Below are positions 6,785 to 14,819 of a stretch of DNA of 64,000 bases, in pieces. A model generated the notes under the pieces. The model did no database searches and was not told the DNA's origin. It saw only the letters and a program-made list of their open reading frames with translations. The stretch lies in contig CAJUMJ010000048.1 in NCBI GenBank assembly GCA_910587095.1, forward strand, positions 1 to 64,000, read 5' to 3'. Origin of the DNA: an uncultured Lachnospiraceae bacterium (lineage in GTDB: Bacteria > Bacillota > Clostridia > Lachnospirales > Lachnospiraceae). Every line of letters begins with the position of its first letter. Position 1 is the first letter of the stretch. The translations under genes were made by a program, and so were the position numbers.

Positions 6785-6922
6785 ATGAAAAATGGTGAGG
6801 GTATGGATAATGTAAAAAAACAACTATTGTTAAAAATCTCCGAGATTTTAGCACAGCAGGGATTGATTAGCAGCGAAGAAAAATACCGTATGAAAAACAT
6901 CATTAATGAGCAGAGAAAATAA
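6785..6922 (+). CDS. Small protein upstream of the recombinase (45 aa)
   Basis: The product is MKNGEGMDNVKKQLLLKISE, then ILAQQGLISSEEKYRMKNII and a basic tail. The 'L..QGLIS.EEK..M' pattern is common to small helical proteins encoded just before serine recombinases in clostridial elements, possibly recombination accessory or directionality proteins. The ribosome site is AGGTGAG, close to the ATG. A 29-bp gap to the recombinase and the two upstream palindromes suggest one regulated operon. Function is inferred only from position. Confidence 0.55.
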   Translation: MKNGEGMDNVKKQLLLKISEILAQQGLISSEEKYRMKNIINEQRK

Positions 6923-6951
6923 CGTCAGGATCAGGTAGAGGAGGCGAGAGC

Positions 6952-8826
6952 GTGGCAGAGAGTACAGCGGGTAGGCAGCCTGTAACACGTGTGGGTATAT
7001 ATAATCGTTGCTCTACGGAAGAGGAAGCACAAAAAAACGCCCTGGCGGTACAGGCAGAAGAGAGCAGAGAGATTGCCCAAAAGAAGGGCTGGATGATAGC
7101 AGCACAATACATAGAAAGTGAGTCCGGCACTTCCATAAAAAACAGAACGGAATATCAGCGGCTTTTGGAAGATATGGAGAAGGACAGTTTTGACATTGTA
7201 ATGATAAAATCAATAGACCGCCTAATGAGATCAGCAAAAGACTGGTATCTGTTTTTGAGTAAGCTCACGGATAATAACAAGCGCCTTTATATTTATCTGG
7301 AGGATAAGTTCTATACACCTGAGGACAGCCTGATTTCCGGAATTAAGGCGATACTTGCGGAGGAGTTCAGCCGTGAGCTTTCAAAAAAGATAAAAAACTC
7401 CCACAACAGAAGACAGGAGCTGCACCGCCAAAACAAGGCGGCCGGGTTAAACATTACCAGGCCCATGTTTGGATGGGATAAGATCGAAAAGGATAAATAT
7501 GTGGTTAACGAGAGGGAGGCGGAGGCTTACCGGACGGCTTTTTCCCTTGCCAGAGAGGGTAAAGGCTTTTACTTGATTGCAAATGAGATGTACGATCAAG
7601 GGGTACGCAGCAAAGAAGGGAAGAGAATTTCAGCCGTACAGTGGAGAAAAATGTTATATTCGCCGAGGGCACATGGAACCATGATCATCCACCAGCGTGA
7701 ATATGATTTTGATGCTAAAAGGATGAAAAAGTTGCCGCCAGAGGAATGGATTTGCATTGACAATGCTTTGCCGGCAATTGTGTCCAGGGAATATCAGGAG
7801 GAGGTATTAAAGGCAATCGGCGCCCGGAGGGTAGACTGCCAGTTTGGCGAGTATACGAGGGATATGAGCAGAGTGGGAATGTATGATCTGTCAGGTAAGT
7901 TGGTTTGTGCTGTTTGCGGCGGCGTTTATTACAGAAATTCCTTTCGTTCCGGTCAACGGAGACTGGCAGAGTGGAAATGTTCGACGGCACTGAAAAAAGG
8001 CAGGACGGCTTTTCATAAAGACGGCTGCGATAATATTAATTTGGTCGAGGAAAATATTCACAAATTAGTTGAGAAAGCCTGTAAGGATCAGTACGAAAGT
8101 CTTTTCGGAACACAGCAGAATATTATCGACGAAACGCTGGCGGCGGTTAAGAAAGCAATCCGGGACGATCAGGCGGAAAAGGAGATGGCCAGGCTTAAGA
8201 AGGAATTGGACAAATTAGATAGAAAAAAGAAAGTACTTTTTGAAAAATTAATGAATGAAACGATACAGGATTCGGAATTTAAGGAGTATAATAAACAGTT
8301 AGACAGACAGATAGCGCCATTGTCGGAGAAGATCAGGGCGTTGGAGGAAAAAAGCAGTGTATACGCGGATTATGAGACAAGGCTGAGTGCGATCCGGGAG
8401 TTCCTCTGTAAGGGAGGGGCCATTGATCAGGCGAAGACAAAAGATCTTGTTACAAGGATTGACAGAATTATGGTATATCCGGATGGCAGGATTGAAATAC
8501 TTTTTAACAGGGTAAAGCTTTTGGGGCTGTTAAAGATTTATGATGGCAGCATCATAGAGGAGAAGCTGGATGAGCAGTTTTTCAGGATTACGACGAGATA
8601 CATACATACCAATGTATACAGGGAAAGAAGGGACGAGATTAATAAAAAGATTCTTGACATTTTTAGAAATAATCCGCATATTTGCGCAAAAGAGTTGCCT
8701 GCAATGCTTGGAGTAGGGTATTCTTATGTCAATACTTCCATCAGAGAATTGAAAACAGCGGGCAGGCTTCGGTATAAGCAAAACGGGTTTACGCATACCG
8801 GGACATGGGAGGTGCTGGACGGATAA
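6952..8826 (+). CDS. Large serine recombinase (integrase/excisionase)
   Basis: The 624-residue protein has a resolvase catalytic domain (VGIYNRCST, catalytic Ser21; SGTSIKNRTEYQRLLEDM; IKSIDRLMR), a recombinase domain with LNITRPMFGW, a zinc ribbon from about residue 317 (CAVCGGVYY...WKCSTALKKG), a coiled coil (about residues 400-470) and a DUF4368-like stretch (IDRIMVYPDGRIEILF). An extra C-terminal winged-helix-like segment follows (NKKILDIFRNNPHICAKELP...YSYVNTSIRELKTAGRLRY). It starts at GTG 6952 after GAGGAGG. It ends four bases before chromosomal DNA that continues a truncated transpeptidase gene, the position expected of an element integrase at attR, as with TndX-type elements. All catalytic residues I can check are present. 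Confidence 0.9.
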   Translation: MAESTAGRQPVTRVGIYNRCSTEEEAQKNALAVQAEESREIAQKKGWMIAAQYIESESGTSIKNRTEYQRLLEDMEKDSFDIVMIKSIDRLMRSAKDWYLFLSKLTDNNKRLYIYLEDKFYTPEDSLISGIKAILAEEFSRELSKKIKNSHNRRQELHRQNKAAGLNITRPMFGWDKIEKDKYVVNEREAEAYRTAFSLAREGKGFYLIANEMYDQGVRSKEGKRISAVQWRKMLYSPRAHGTMIIHQREYDFDAKRMKKLPPEEWICIDNALPAIVSREYQEEVLKAIGARRVDCQFGEYTRDMSRVGMYDLSGKLVCAVCGGVYYRNSFRSGQRRLAEWKCSTALKKGRTAFHKDGCDNINLVEENIHKLVEKACKDQYESLFGTQQNIIDETLAAVKKAIRDDQAEKEMARLKKELDKLDRKKKVLFEKLMNETIQDSEFKEYNKQLDRQIAPLSEKIRALEEKSSVYADYETRLSAIREFLCKGGAIDQAKTKDLVTRIDRIMVYPDGRIEILFNRVKLLGLLKIYDGSIIEEKLDEQFFRITTRYIHTNVYRERRDEINKKILDIFRNNPHICAKELPAMLGVGYSYVNTSIRELKTAGRLRYKQNGFTHTGTWEVLDG

Positions 8827-8856
8827 CGGATGGCAGTGTACTCTATAATGGAAGCT
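8827..8856. other. Element/chromosome junction (attR region)
   Basis: The recombinase stops at 8826, and from about 8845 onward the sequence encodes conserved transpeptidase residues (MEASCNPVFI). The crossover therefore lies in this short interval. The exact core dinucleotide cannot be fixed without the left junction, which lies outside the window. Confidence 0.6.
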
Positions 8857-9495
8857 TCCTGCAATCCCGTTTTTATCACGGTGGGACAGAGAATCGGTGT
8901 GGAGCGGTATTACTCTTATTTCAGGCAGTTTGGGCTTTTGGATAAGACGGGAATCGATCTTCCCGGCGAAGCGGGAACGATCATGCATAAGATGGAGAAC
9001 ATCGGGCCGGTAGAGCTCGCAACCATCTCTTTCGGACAGTCTTTCCAGATTACGCCGATTCAGCTCGCAACAACGGCGGCTTCCATCGTAAATGGCGGCA
9101 GACGCATCACGCCGCACTTTGCCGTGAGAGCGGTGACGGCGGACGGGAAGAACAGCCAGTCTTTCACCTATCCGGTCAAAGAACATGTCGTATCCGGTGA
9201 AACTTCCGAGACTATGCGGTATATTCTGGAGCAGGTGGTGGCGGAAGGGAGCGGTAAAAACGGCGCCGTGGAAGGGCACCGCGTGGGTGGTAAGACAGCC
9301 ACAAGTCAGACCTTACCCAGGGGAAGCGGCAAATATATCGCCTCTTTTTTAGGCTTTGCGCCGGCGGATGATCCTCAGGTTCTGGCACTGGCGATTATCC
9401 ACAATCCCCAGGGAACATACTACGGGGGACAGATAGCCGCGCCCGTCGTGCGACAGCTTTTTGAGAATATTCTTCCATATTTAGAGGAAAAGTAA
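8830..9495 (+). pseudogene. C-terminal fragment of a SpoVD/FtsI-class penicillin-binding protein, split by the element
   Basis: The readable protein begins at the SxN motif (SCNPVF) and carries KTGIDLPGEAG, ISFGQSFQITPIQLATTAAS and the KTG-box region GGKTATSQTLPRGSGKYIAS, then ends QLFENILPYLEEK without a PASTA domain. The N-terminal membrane anchor, dimerization domain and SxxK serine are missing because the mobile element abuts here. The position immediately before mraY is where the dcw-cluster class B PBP belongs. The third residue of the KTG box is Ala (GCC). The remaining 5' part should lie left of the window, and excision could restore the gene. As it stands it should be inactive. Confidence 0.85.
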
Positions 9496-9502
9496 TATAA
9501 TC

Positions 9503-9587
9503 GAACATGAAGTATATCTGAGACAACAAAGAACACTGTCTTAGATATACTGAACCATGTTCTGGAGAATACGCTGCGTATATTTTT
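9503..9587 (+). ncRNA. Structured intergenic RNA candidate before mraY
   Basis: Outer arms GAACATG (9503-9509) and CATGTTC (9556-9562) enclose the 15-bp stem AGTATATCTGAGACA (9511-9525) with 9537-9551 (one G-U). Then comes GGAGAAT and a second small hairpin, ATACG/CGTAT (9569-9581). The order of a nested hairpin, GGAGAAT and a short hairpin matches the elements at 14631 and 35730, though stem sequences differ. The rest of the 239-bp gap up to mraY shows nothing I can name. Confidence 0.45.
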
Positions 9588-9734
9588 CACAGGTTGAGGG
9601 AGCGCCCGTATACGAGCAAAAGAAGAGGCTCAGCGGTGAGAAGCGATGAAACGCGATTCTGCGAGTGGGTGCAAGCCGGACAGTAGCATATGGCCAGGGC
9701 GTAAGCGGAAAACATTACAATAAACGGAGGAAGC

Positions 9735-10694
9735 ATGAATAGCGTAATTTTAATTTCGGTGTTGGTATCCTTTGCGATCAGTGTGCTTTTGGGGCCGGTG
9801 GTGATCCCTTTTTTGCGTCGGCTTAAGGTAGGGCAGACGGAGCGGGCAGAGGGGCCGGAGAGTCACTTAAAGAAAAACGGTACGCCCACCATGGGAGGAA
9901 TACTGATTCTGGTCAGTATTGTGATCACATCACTTTTATTTGTGAGGGAGTATCCGAACATTATCCCGGTGCTGTTTCTCACTATGGGATTTGGTCTGGT
10001 AGGTTTTTTGGACGATTATATCAAGGTTGTTCTGAGACGTTCCATGGGGCTTAGAGCCTGGCAGAAGCTTGCGCTGCAGTTTCTTGTTACAGGTGTTTTT
10101 GTGTTTTATTTACAGCGGTACACGGATGTCTCGCTGGAAATGAGGGTGCCTTTTATGGAGGGGGTGTATCTGGATTTCGGGGTGCTTAATATTCCGATTC
10201 TGTTTTTCGTTGTGATCGGCACCGTGAACGGCACCAACCTGACGGACGGTTTGGATGGCCTTGCCAGTTCCGTGACGGTGTTGGTAGCGACCTTCTTCTC
10301 GGTGGTGGCGATCGGTACGCAGAGCGGTATTGAACCCATCACCTGCGCAGTGGTGGGGGCTCTACTGGGCTTTTTGCTCTTCAATGTGCATCCGGCCAGC
10401 GTGTTTATGGGAGATACGGGTTCGCTTGCCTTGGGCGGTTTTGTGGCGGCGTCGGCTTACATGATGCAGATGCCTTTATATATCGTGATTGTCGGTTTTA
10501 TTTATCTGATAGAGGTTTTGTCCGATATTTTACAGGTAACCTATTTTAAGATGACAGGCGGCAAACGAATCTTTAAGATGGCTCCGCTCCATCACCATTT
10601 CGAGCTGTGCGGATGGTCTGAGACGCGGGTCGTTGCGGTATTTTCGATTGTGACGGCATTGCTTTGCCTGGTGGCGCTGGTTGGAGTAACGTGA
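9735..10694 (+). CDS. mraY: Phospho-N-acetylmuramoyl-pentapeptide transferase
   Basis: MraY transfers phospho-MurNAc-pentapeptide from UDP to undecaprenyl phosphate, making lipid I at the cytoplasmic membrane. The 319-residue protein has about ten membrane segments and the family signatures HLKKNGTPTMGG, GFLDDYIKV, NGTNLTDGLDGLASS, the FMGDTGSLALGG block and the histidine motif PLHHHFELCGW. The length is normal. GGAGG lies four bases before the ATG. It is the first complete gene after the broken transpeptidase and leads into murD with an 80-bp gap. The inserted element and the structured gap may alter its transcription from upstream dcw promoters. Confidence 0.97.
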   Translation: MNSVILISVLVSFAISVLLGPVVIPFLRRLKVGQTERAEGPESHLKKNGTPTMGGILILVSIVITSLLFVREYPNIIPVLFLTMGFGLVGFLDDYIKVVLRRSMGLRAWQKLALQFLVTGVFVFYLQRYTDVSLEMRVPFMEGVYLDFGVLNIPILFFVVIGTVNGTNLTDGLDGLASSVTVLVATFFSVVAIGTQSGIEPITCAVVGALLGFLLFNVHPASVFMGDTGSLALGGFVAASAYMMQMPLYIVIVGFIYLIEVLSDILQVTYFKMTGGKRIFKMAPLHHHFELCGWSETRVVAVFSIVTALLCLVALVGVT

Positions 10695-10775
10695 GAACGC
10701 GCCGGAAGGGAGAAGTGAGAAAGGATTTTCTAAGCGGTCAAACCGGTAATTTGAGGTTCTGACATGGAGGTTAAT

Positions 10776-12140
10776 ATGAACTTACAGGGAAAGAAAGTGC
10801 TGGTAGTAGGTTCCGGGATCAGCGGAATCGGGGCTGTGGAAGCCTTGAATTACGCGGGAGCGGTTCCGGTTTTGTTTGACGAGAACGAAAAGCTTGATGT
10901 GGAGGAAGTGCAAAAGAAGCTGAAACCTGGTGTTGAAGTAAATATTGTGATTGGTTCGCTTCCCGAAGATATCCGCTTAGCCGTGGAGCTTTTGGTGCTG
11001 AGTCCCGGGGTGCCCACGGATACGGAGTTTGTGGAGGGATTTCGAAAAAGGGGAGTGACGGTATGGGGAGAAATCGAGCTTGCCTTTGAGCTGGGAAAGG
11101 GTATGGTAATCGGTATCACGGGAACCAACGGCAAGACCACAACCACTTCTCTGGTGGGAGCCATTATGTCGGCTTGCTATAAAGATGTGGATGTGGTGGG
11201 GAATATCGGCAACCCTTACACGGTGACGGCGCTTGATGCTACTGAGGAGACGGTGACGGTCGCGGAGATAAGCAGCTTCCAGCTTGAGACGATCGACCGC
11301 TTTTGCCCGAACGTTTCCGCGATTCTCAATATCACGCCGGATCATTTGAACCGCCATCATACGATGGAAAACTACGCGGCGGCCAAGGAGGCGATCTGCA
11401 AAAACCAGACGAAAGAGCAGACTTGCGTTTTGAATTACGAAAACAGCTATACGAGAGCTTTCGGAGAAAGATGTCCCGCCAGGGTTGTGTGGTTTTCTTC
11501 GGAAAGAAAGCTGGAAAACGGCTTTTATATGGAGGGAGAGGAGATATTTTTCGCTGAGTGCGGCGTTTCCGAGCGGCTTATGAATATCCATGATATGAGG
11601 CTTGTGGGAGTATGCAACGTGGAAAACGTGATGGCGGCGATGGCTGTCGCGAAAGCCTGCGGCGTGCCGATGGAAAAGGCGCTTTGCGTAATCCGTGGGT
11701 TCCAGCCGGTGGAGCACCGGATTGAATTTGTGGCAACGAAGGGCGGCGTGGATTTTTATAACGATTCCAAGGGGACCAATCCCGATGCGGCAATTCAGGG
11801 AATCCGGGCTATGGACCGGCCTACGGTTCTGATCGGCGGCGGGTATGATAAGCAGAGCGAGTACGACGAGTGGATCGATGCTTTTGGCGGTAAGGTGAAA
11901 TGTCTGGTTCTGATTGGTCAGACGAGGGAAAAGATTGCCGAATGCGCAAGGCGGCACGGCCTTACGGATATAGTGCTGGCGGATACCTTTGAGGAGGCCT
12001 TTAGGGTTTGTGTGGAGAAGGCGGTTTCAGGAGACGCGGTACTGCTTTCGCCTGCCTGCGCGAGCTGGGGCATGTTTCCAAATTATGAGGTCAGAGGACA
12101 GAAATTCAAGGATATGGTCAATCAAATGGAGGAGAAGTGA
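10776..12140 (+). CDS. murD: UDP-N-acetylmuramoyl-L-alanine--D-glutamate ligase
   Basis: This cytoplasmic ATP-dependent Mur ligase adds D-Glu to UDP-MurNAc-L-Ala. Visible features are the N-terminal Rossmann-like GSGISGIGAVEAL, the P-loop GITGTNGKTTTT, the central HHTMENY region, and the C-terminal domain with YNDSKGTNPDAAIQGI, VLIGGGYDK and LLSPACASWGMF. The ATG at 10776 has GGAGG five bases upstream; an in-frame ATG at 10764 lies over that ribosome site and is less likely. The 454-residue length is typical. It is followed after three bases by ftsW, so the pair is co-translated. Confidence 0.96.
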   Translation: MNLQGKKVLVVGSGISGIGAVEALNYAGAVPVLFDENEKLDVEEVQKKLKPGVEVNIVIGSLPEDIRLAVELLVLSPGVPTDTEFVEGFRKRGVTVWGEIELAFELGKGMVIGITGTNGKTTTTSLVGAIMSACYKDVDVVGNIGNPYTVTALDATEETVTVAEISSFQLETIDRFCPNVSAILNITPDHLNRHHTMENYAAAKEAICKNQTKEQTCVLNYENSYTRAFGERCPARVVWFSSERKLENGFYMEGEEIFFAECGVSERLMNIHDMRLVGVCNVENVMAAMAVAKACGVPMEKALCVIRGFQPVEHRIEFVATKGGVDFYNDSKGTNPDAAIQGIRAMDRPTVLIGGGYDKQSEYDEWIDAFGGKVKCLVLIGQTREKIAECARRHGLTDIVLADTFEEAFRVCVEKAVSGDAVLLSPACASWGMFPNYEVRGQKFKDMVNQMEEK

Positions 12141-12143
12141 TTA

Positions 12144-13310
12144 GTGGCTCAGAGAAGGTCTTCCCGCAGGGGACAACAAAAGGGTGAAAGTTTCATGGAT
12201 TACAGCCTGCTGTTTATCGTACTGTTTCTCGTGGGTTTCGGTATGGTCATGGTGTTTTCCTCAAGCTCTTACGAGGCGAATTTGGAGCTGGGGGATTCCA
12301 CAAGCTATTTGAGACAGCAGCTTTTCGCGTCGATTTTGGGGCTGGTTGCCATGATGGTGGTGGCGAATATTCCTTATCATTTTTGGGAACGGTTTGCCCT
12401 TTTAGCTTATATCGGCTCTATTGTGCTGGTTCTTCTGATTATCCCCTTCGGACACAGCTCCGGCGGTGCGACGAGGTGGCTATACATAGCGGGTATCTCC
12501 CTTCAGGTGGCGGAGGTGGCGAAGCTGGGGATGATTGTGTTTCTGGCAAGCTTTATCTGCAAGCTGGGAAAGGGGATACAAAGCAACAAAGGATTTGTGA
12601 TTGTGCTGGTGCTTGCGGGAGTTGTGGCCGGCCTGATTTATTTGATTACCAACAACTTGAGTTCGGCGATTATCGTAATGGCGATCGCCGTTTTGATGCT
12701 GTTTGTCTCCTGCCCGGATTACAAACGGTTTTTTCTGATGGGATTTCTGGTGCTCGCCGCCGCTGCGGCAGTGATCTTTTATGTGGTGCAGACGGCGGAG
12801 GCGCATGTGGATGATTTGGATTTCCGTGGCGCCCGCGTACTGGCCTGGCTGGATCCCGAAGCCTATGCCAGCGACACCGGCTTTCAGACTTTACAGGCGC
12901 TCTATGCCATCGGCAGCGGCGGCGTTCTCGGAAAGGGGCTCGGACAGAGTATGCAGAAGCGCGGCTTTTTGCCGGAGGCGCAAAACGATATGATTTTTTC
13001 CATTATCTGTGAGGAGTTGGGCCTTTTTGGAGGGATCGCCGTCATCGTTATGTTTTTGCTTCTGATCTGGCGGCTTATGATCATTGCCAACAATGCGCCT
13101 GACCTCTACGGCGCTCTGCTGGTAGTAGGGGTAATGGGGCATATCGCGGTTCAGGTCATTTTAAATATTGCCGTGGTCACAAACACGATACCAAATACGG
13201 GAATTTCCCTTCCGTTTATCAGCTACGGAGGCTCGTCGGTCATGTTTCTGCTGATAGAAATAGGGGTTGTCTTGAGCGTGGCCAAGGGCATTCGTCTGAA
13301 AGATTTATAG
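12144..13310 (+). CDS. ftsW: FtsW/SpoVE-type lipid II glycosyltransferase (SEDS family)
   Basis: This polytopic SEDS protein polymerizes lipid II into glycan, working with a class B PBP at the septum (FtsW) or in the spore cortex (SpoVE). It has about ten membrane segments, with signatures GMVMVFSSSSYEA, RGARVLAWLDPE, GKGLGQSMQKRGFLPEAQND and the C-terminal NTGISLPFISYGGSS. A GTG start at 12144 follows GGAGGAG. Its natural partner would be the transpeptidase now interrupted at 8830. Unlike many relatives, no murG lies between this gene and murA. Sequence alone does not separate FtsW from SpoVE. Confidence 0.93.
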   Translation: MAQRRSSRRGQQKGESFMDYSLLFIVLFLVGFGMVMVFSSSSYEANLELGDSTSYLRQQLFASILGLVAMMVVANIPYHFWERFALLAYIGSIVLVLLIIPFGHSSGGATRWLYIAGISLQVAEVAKLGMIVFLASFICKLGKGIQSNKGFVIVLVLAGVVAGLIYLITNNLSSAIIVMAIAVLMLFVSCPDYKRFFLMGFLVLAAAAAVIFYVVQTAEAHVDDLDFRGARVLAWLDPEAYASDTGFQTLQALYAIGSGGVLGKGLGQSMQKRGFLPEAQNDMIFSIICEELGLFGGIAVIVMFLLLIWRLMIIANNAPDLYGALLVVGVMGHIAVQVILNIAVVTNTIPNTGISLPFISYGGSSVMFLLIEIGVVLSVAKGIRLKDL

Positions 13311-13380
13311 GGACAAGATAACTTTTGATCGGAAATCCATATAGATAGAATAGGTCATAAACAGAGATAGAGGTAAATCT

Positions 13381-14631
13381 ATGGACGCTATTCGTATCTA
13401 TGGTGGAAAGGTTCTTTCGGGACAAACGAAAATACAGGGATCAAAGAACGCCTCGCTGCCGATTCTGGCGGCGACTCTTTTGATAGACGGCTGCTGTGAG
13501 ATCGAAAACTGCCCTGATATTTCTGACGTATATCATATGCTGCGGCTTTTGGAGAGCCTGGGGTGCCGGGTGACAAGACGGGAAAGCGGTGTTCTTGTCG
13601 ATACGCGGGGAGTGAAGGAGGGCGATATGCCGTCGGATTCCGTGGGAGTTATGCGTTCCTCCATCATGCTCCTGGGGGCGCTGCTTGCCAGAACGGGCTT
13701 GGTGGCAATGGAATATCCGGGTGGCTGTGTGATTGGCAAGCGTCCCATCGACCAGCACCTTAGGGCGCTTCGGCGGATGGGAGTGGAGATCACGGAGGGG
13801 CAGGAGGGGTTTTGCGCCAGAGCGACAAGGCTTAGAGGCGCGGTGCATGAGCTCCCTTTTGTCAGTGTAGGTGTGACGGAAAACCTGATTCTGGCGGCGG
13901 TGCTGGCGGAGGGGGAGACTGTGATCCACCCGGCAGCAAGAGAACCGGAGATACAGGCGCTGTGCGAGTTTTTGATTCGCGCGGGAGGGAAGATAAGCGG
14001 TGTGGGGACTGACTGCCTTGTCGTTAAAGGGGTGAAGAAGCTTTATCCGGTACGGTTTTATGTGCCGGCGGACCGAATTGTGGCAGGCACCTATCTGTCG
14101 GCCTGTCTGTGCGCGGGCGGCCGTGTCTTTCTGGCGGATGCACCTTGCGGACAGATGCAGAGTGTGATAGACTGCGCGAAGAGGATGGGTGGCAGGCTGC
14201 GGGAAATGCCGGAGGGACTCCTTGTGGAGGGAAAAGCCTGCAGGAGTCTGGAAAGCAGGCTTGTGACCGCGGTTTATCCGGGATTTCCCACGGATTTGCA
14301 GTCGCTGTTCATGGTGGTGATGGCGGTTTCAGGACTGGGTGGGGAAATTGAGGAGACGGTCTTTGAAAACCGCTTCCGCATTGTGCCGGAGCTCATAAAG
14401 CTGGGAGCGGATATTCGGGTGAGGGGGAACCGGGCCCGGATTTGTATGGGGAGCCGGCTATGCAACACAATTGTGGAGGCGAAGGAGCTCAGGGGCGGGG
14501 CGGCTTTGGTGGTGGCGGCTCTCTCGGCGGAAGGCACAGGCATTGTGACAAACCGCCACTATATAGACAGGGGATATGAGGATATCACGCGAAGCCTCCG
14601 GGAGCTGGGAGCGGATATAGAGTTAGCTTAA
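13381..14631 (+). CDS. murA: UDP-N-acetylglucosamine 1-carboxyvinyltransferase
   Basis: MurA catalyses the first committed step of peptidoglycan synthesis, transferring enolpyruvate from PEP to UDP-GlcNAc. Key segments are QGSKNASLPILAATLL (Lys/Asn of the active site), the fosfomycin-target loop GGCVIGKRPIDQHL with Cys116, and FPTDLQSLFMV with the catalytic Asp. The 416-residue length is normal. The Cys form predicts fosfomycin sensitivity of this isozyme, which is an inference. The start at 13381 has GAGGTAAAT upstream. A structured element (14631-14743) begins at its stop codon and separates it from divIB. Confidence 0.95.
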   Translation: MDAIRIYGGKVLSGQTKIQGSKNASLPILAATLLIDGCCEIENCPDISDVYHMLRLLESLGCRVTRRESGVLVDTRGVKEGDMPSDSVGVMRSSIMLLGALLARTGLVAMEYPGGCVIGKRPIDQHLRALRRMGVEITEGQEGFCARATRLRGAVHELPFVSVGVTENLILAAVLAEGETVIHPAAREPEIQALCEFLIRAGGKISGVGTDCLVVKGVKKLYPVRFYVPADRIVAGTYLSACLCAGGRVFLADAPCGQMQSVIDCAKRMGGRLREMPEGLLVEGKACRSLESRLVTAVYPGFPTDLQSLFMVVMAVSGLGGEIEETVFENRFRIVPELIKLGADIRVRGNRARICMGSRLCNTIVEAKELRGGAALVVAALSAEGTGIVTNRHYIDRGYEDITRSLRELGADIELA

Positions 14632-14743
14632 CGCGAAAAGAACTTCTAAAGACGTTCCGCCATAGGACGGAACGCCAAGAAGTACTAAGTTTCGCGTGGG
14701 AGAATGCCGGAAAGCGTGCATTCTTCGTAAGGATCTGAGATCC
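14631..14743 (+). ncRNA. Nested-hairpin RNA element, copy B (before divIB)
   Basis: Three nested stems are present: outer ACGCGAAA (14631-14638) with TTTCGCGT (14690-14697), middle ACTTCT (14642-14647) with AGAAGT (14678-14683), and inner GTTCCG (14654-14659) with CGGAAC (14668-14673). After GGGAGAAT a second hairpin, GAATGC/GCATTC (14702-14723), and a third, GGATC/GATCC (14731-14743), follow. The element at 35730 shares the linker sequences but all three nested stems carry compensated changes, evidence for selection on RNA structure. A partial echo of the 5' half (ACTTCTAAAAGAC) recurs around 14776-14790. The role is unknown; the position in the divIB leader suggests cis-regulation. Confidence 0.7.
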
Positions 14744-14819
14744 TGTAAAGAGGGATTAAGTTAATGAGCGCGAAAAAAACTTCTAAAAGACAGAGATTTT
14801 GCCAGGATGAGGGTTTTAA

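Noticed and set aside
1..8826. Prophage
   Set aside because: No capsid, terminase, tail or lysis gene is visible; the genes are of the mobilizable/conjugative type.
8530..9279. Long minus-strand open frame across the recombinase/PBP junction
   Set aside because: It is opposite two recognised coding regions, has no ribosome site, and its composition is that of a codon shadow.
10977..11957. 326-codon minus-strand frame inside murD
   Set aside because: It is the antisense shadow of a conserved gene, rich in Arg/His as such shadows are.
13441..13929. Minus-strand frame inside murA
   Set aside because: It is antisense to conserved coding sequence without start signals.
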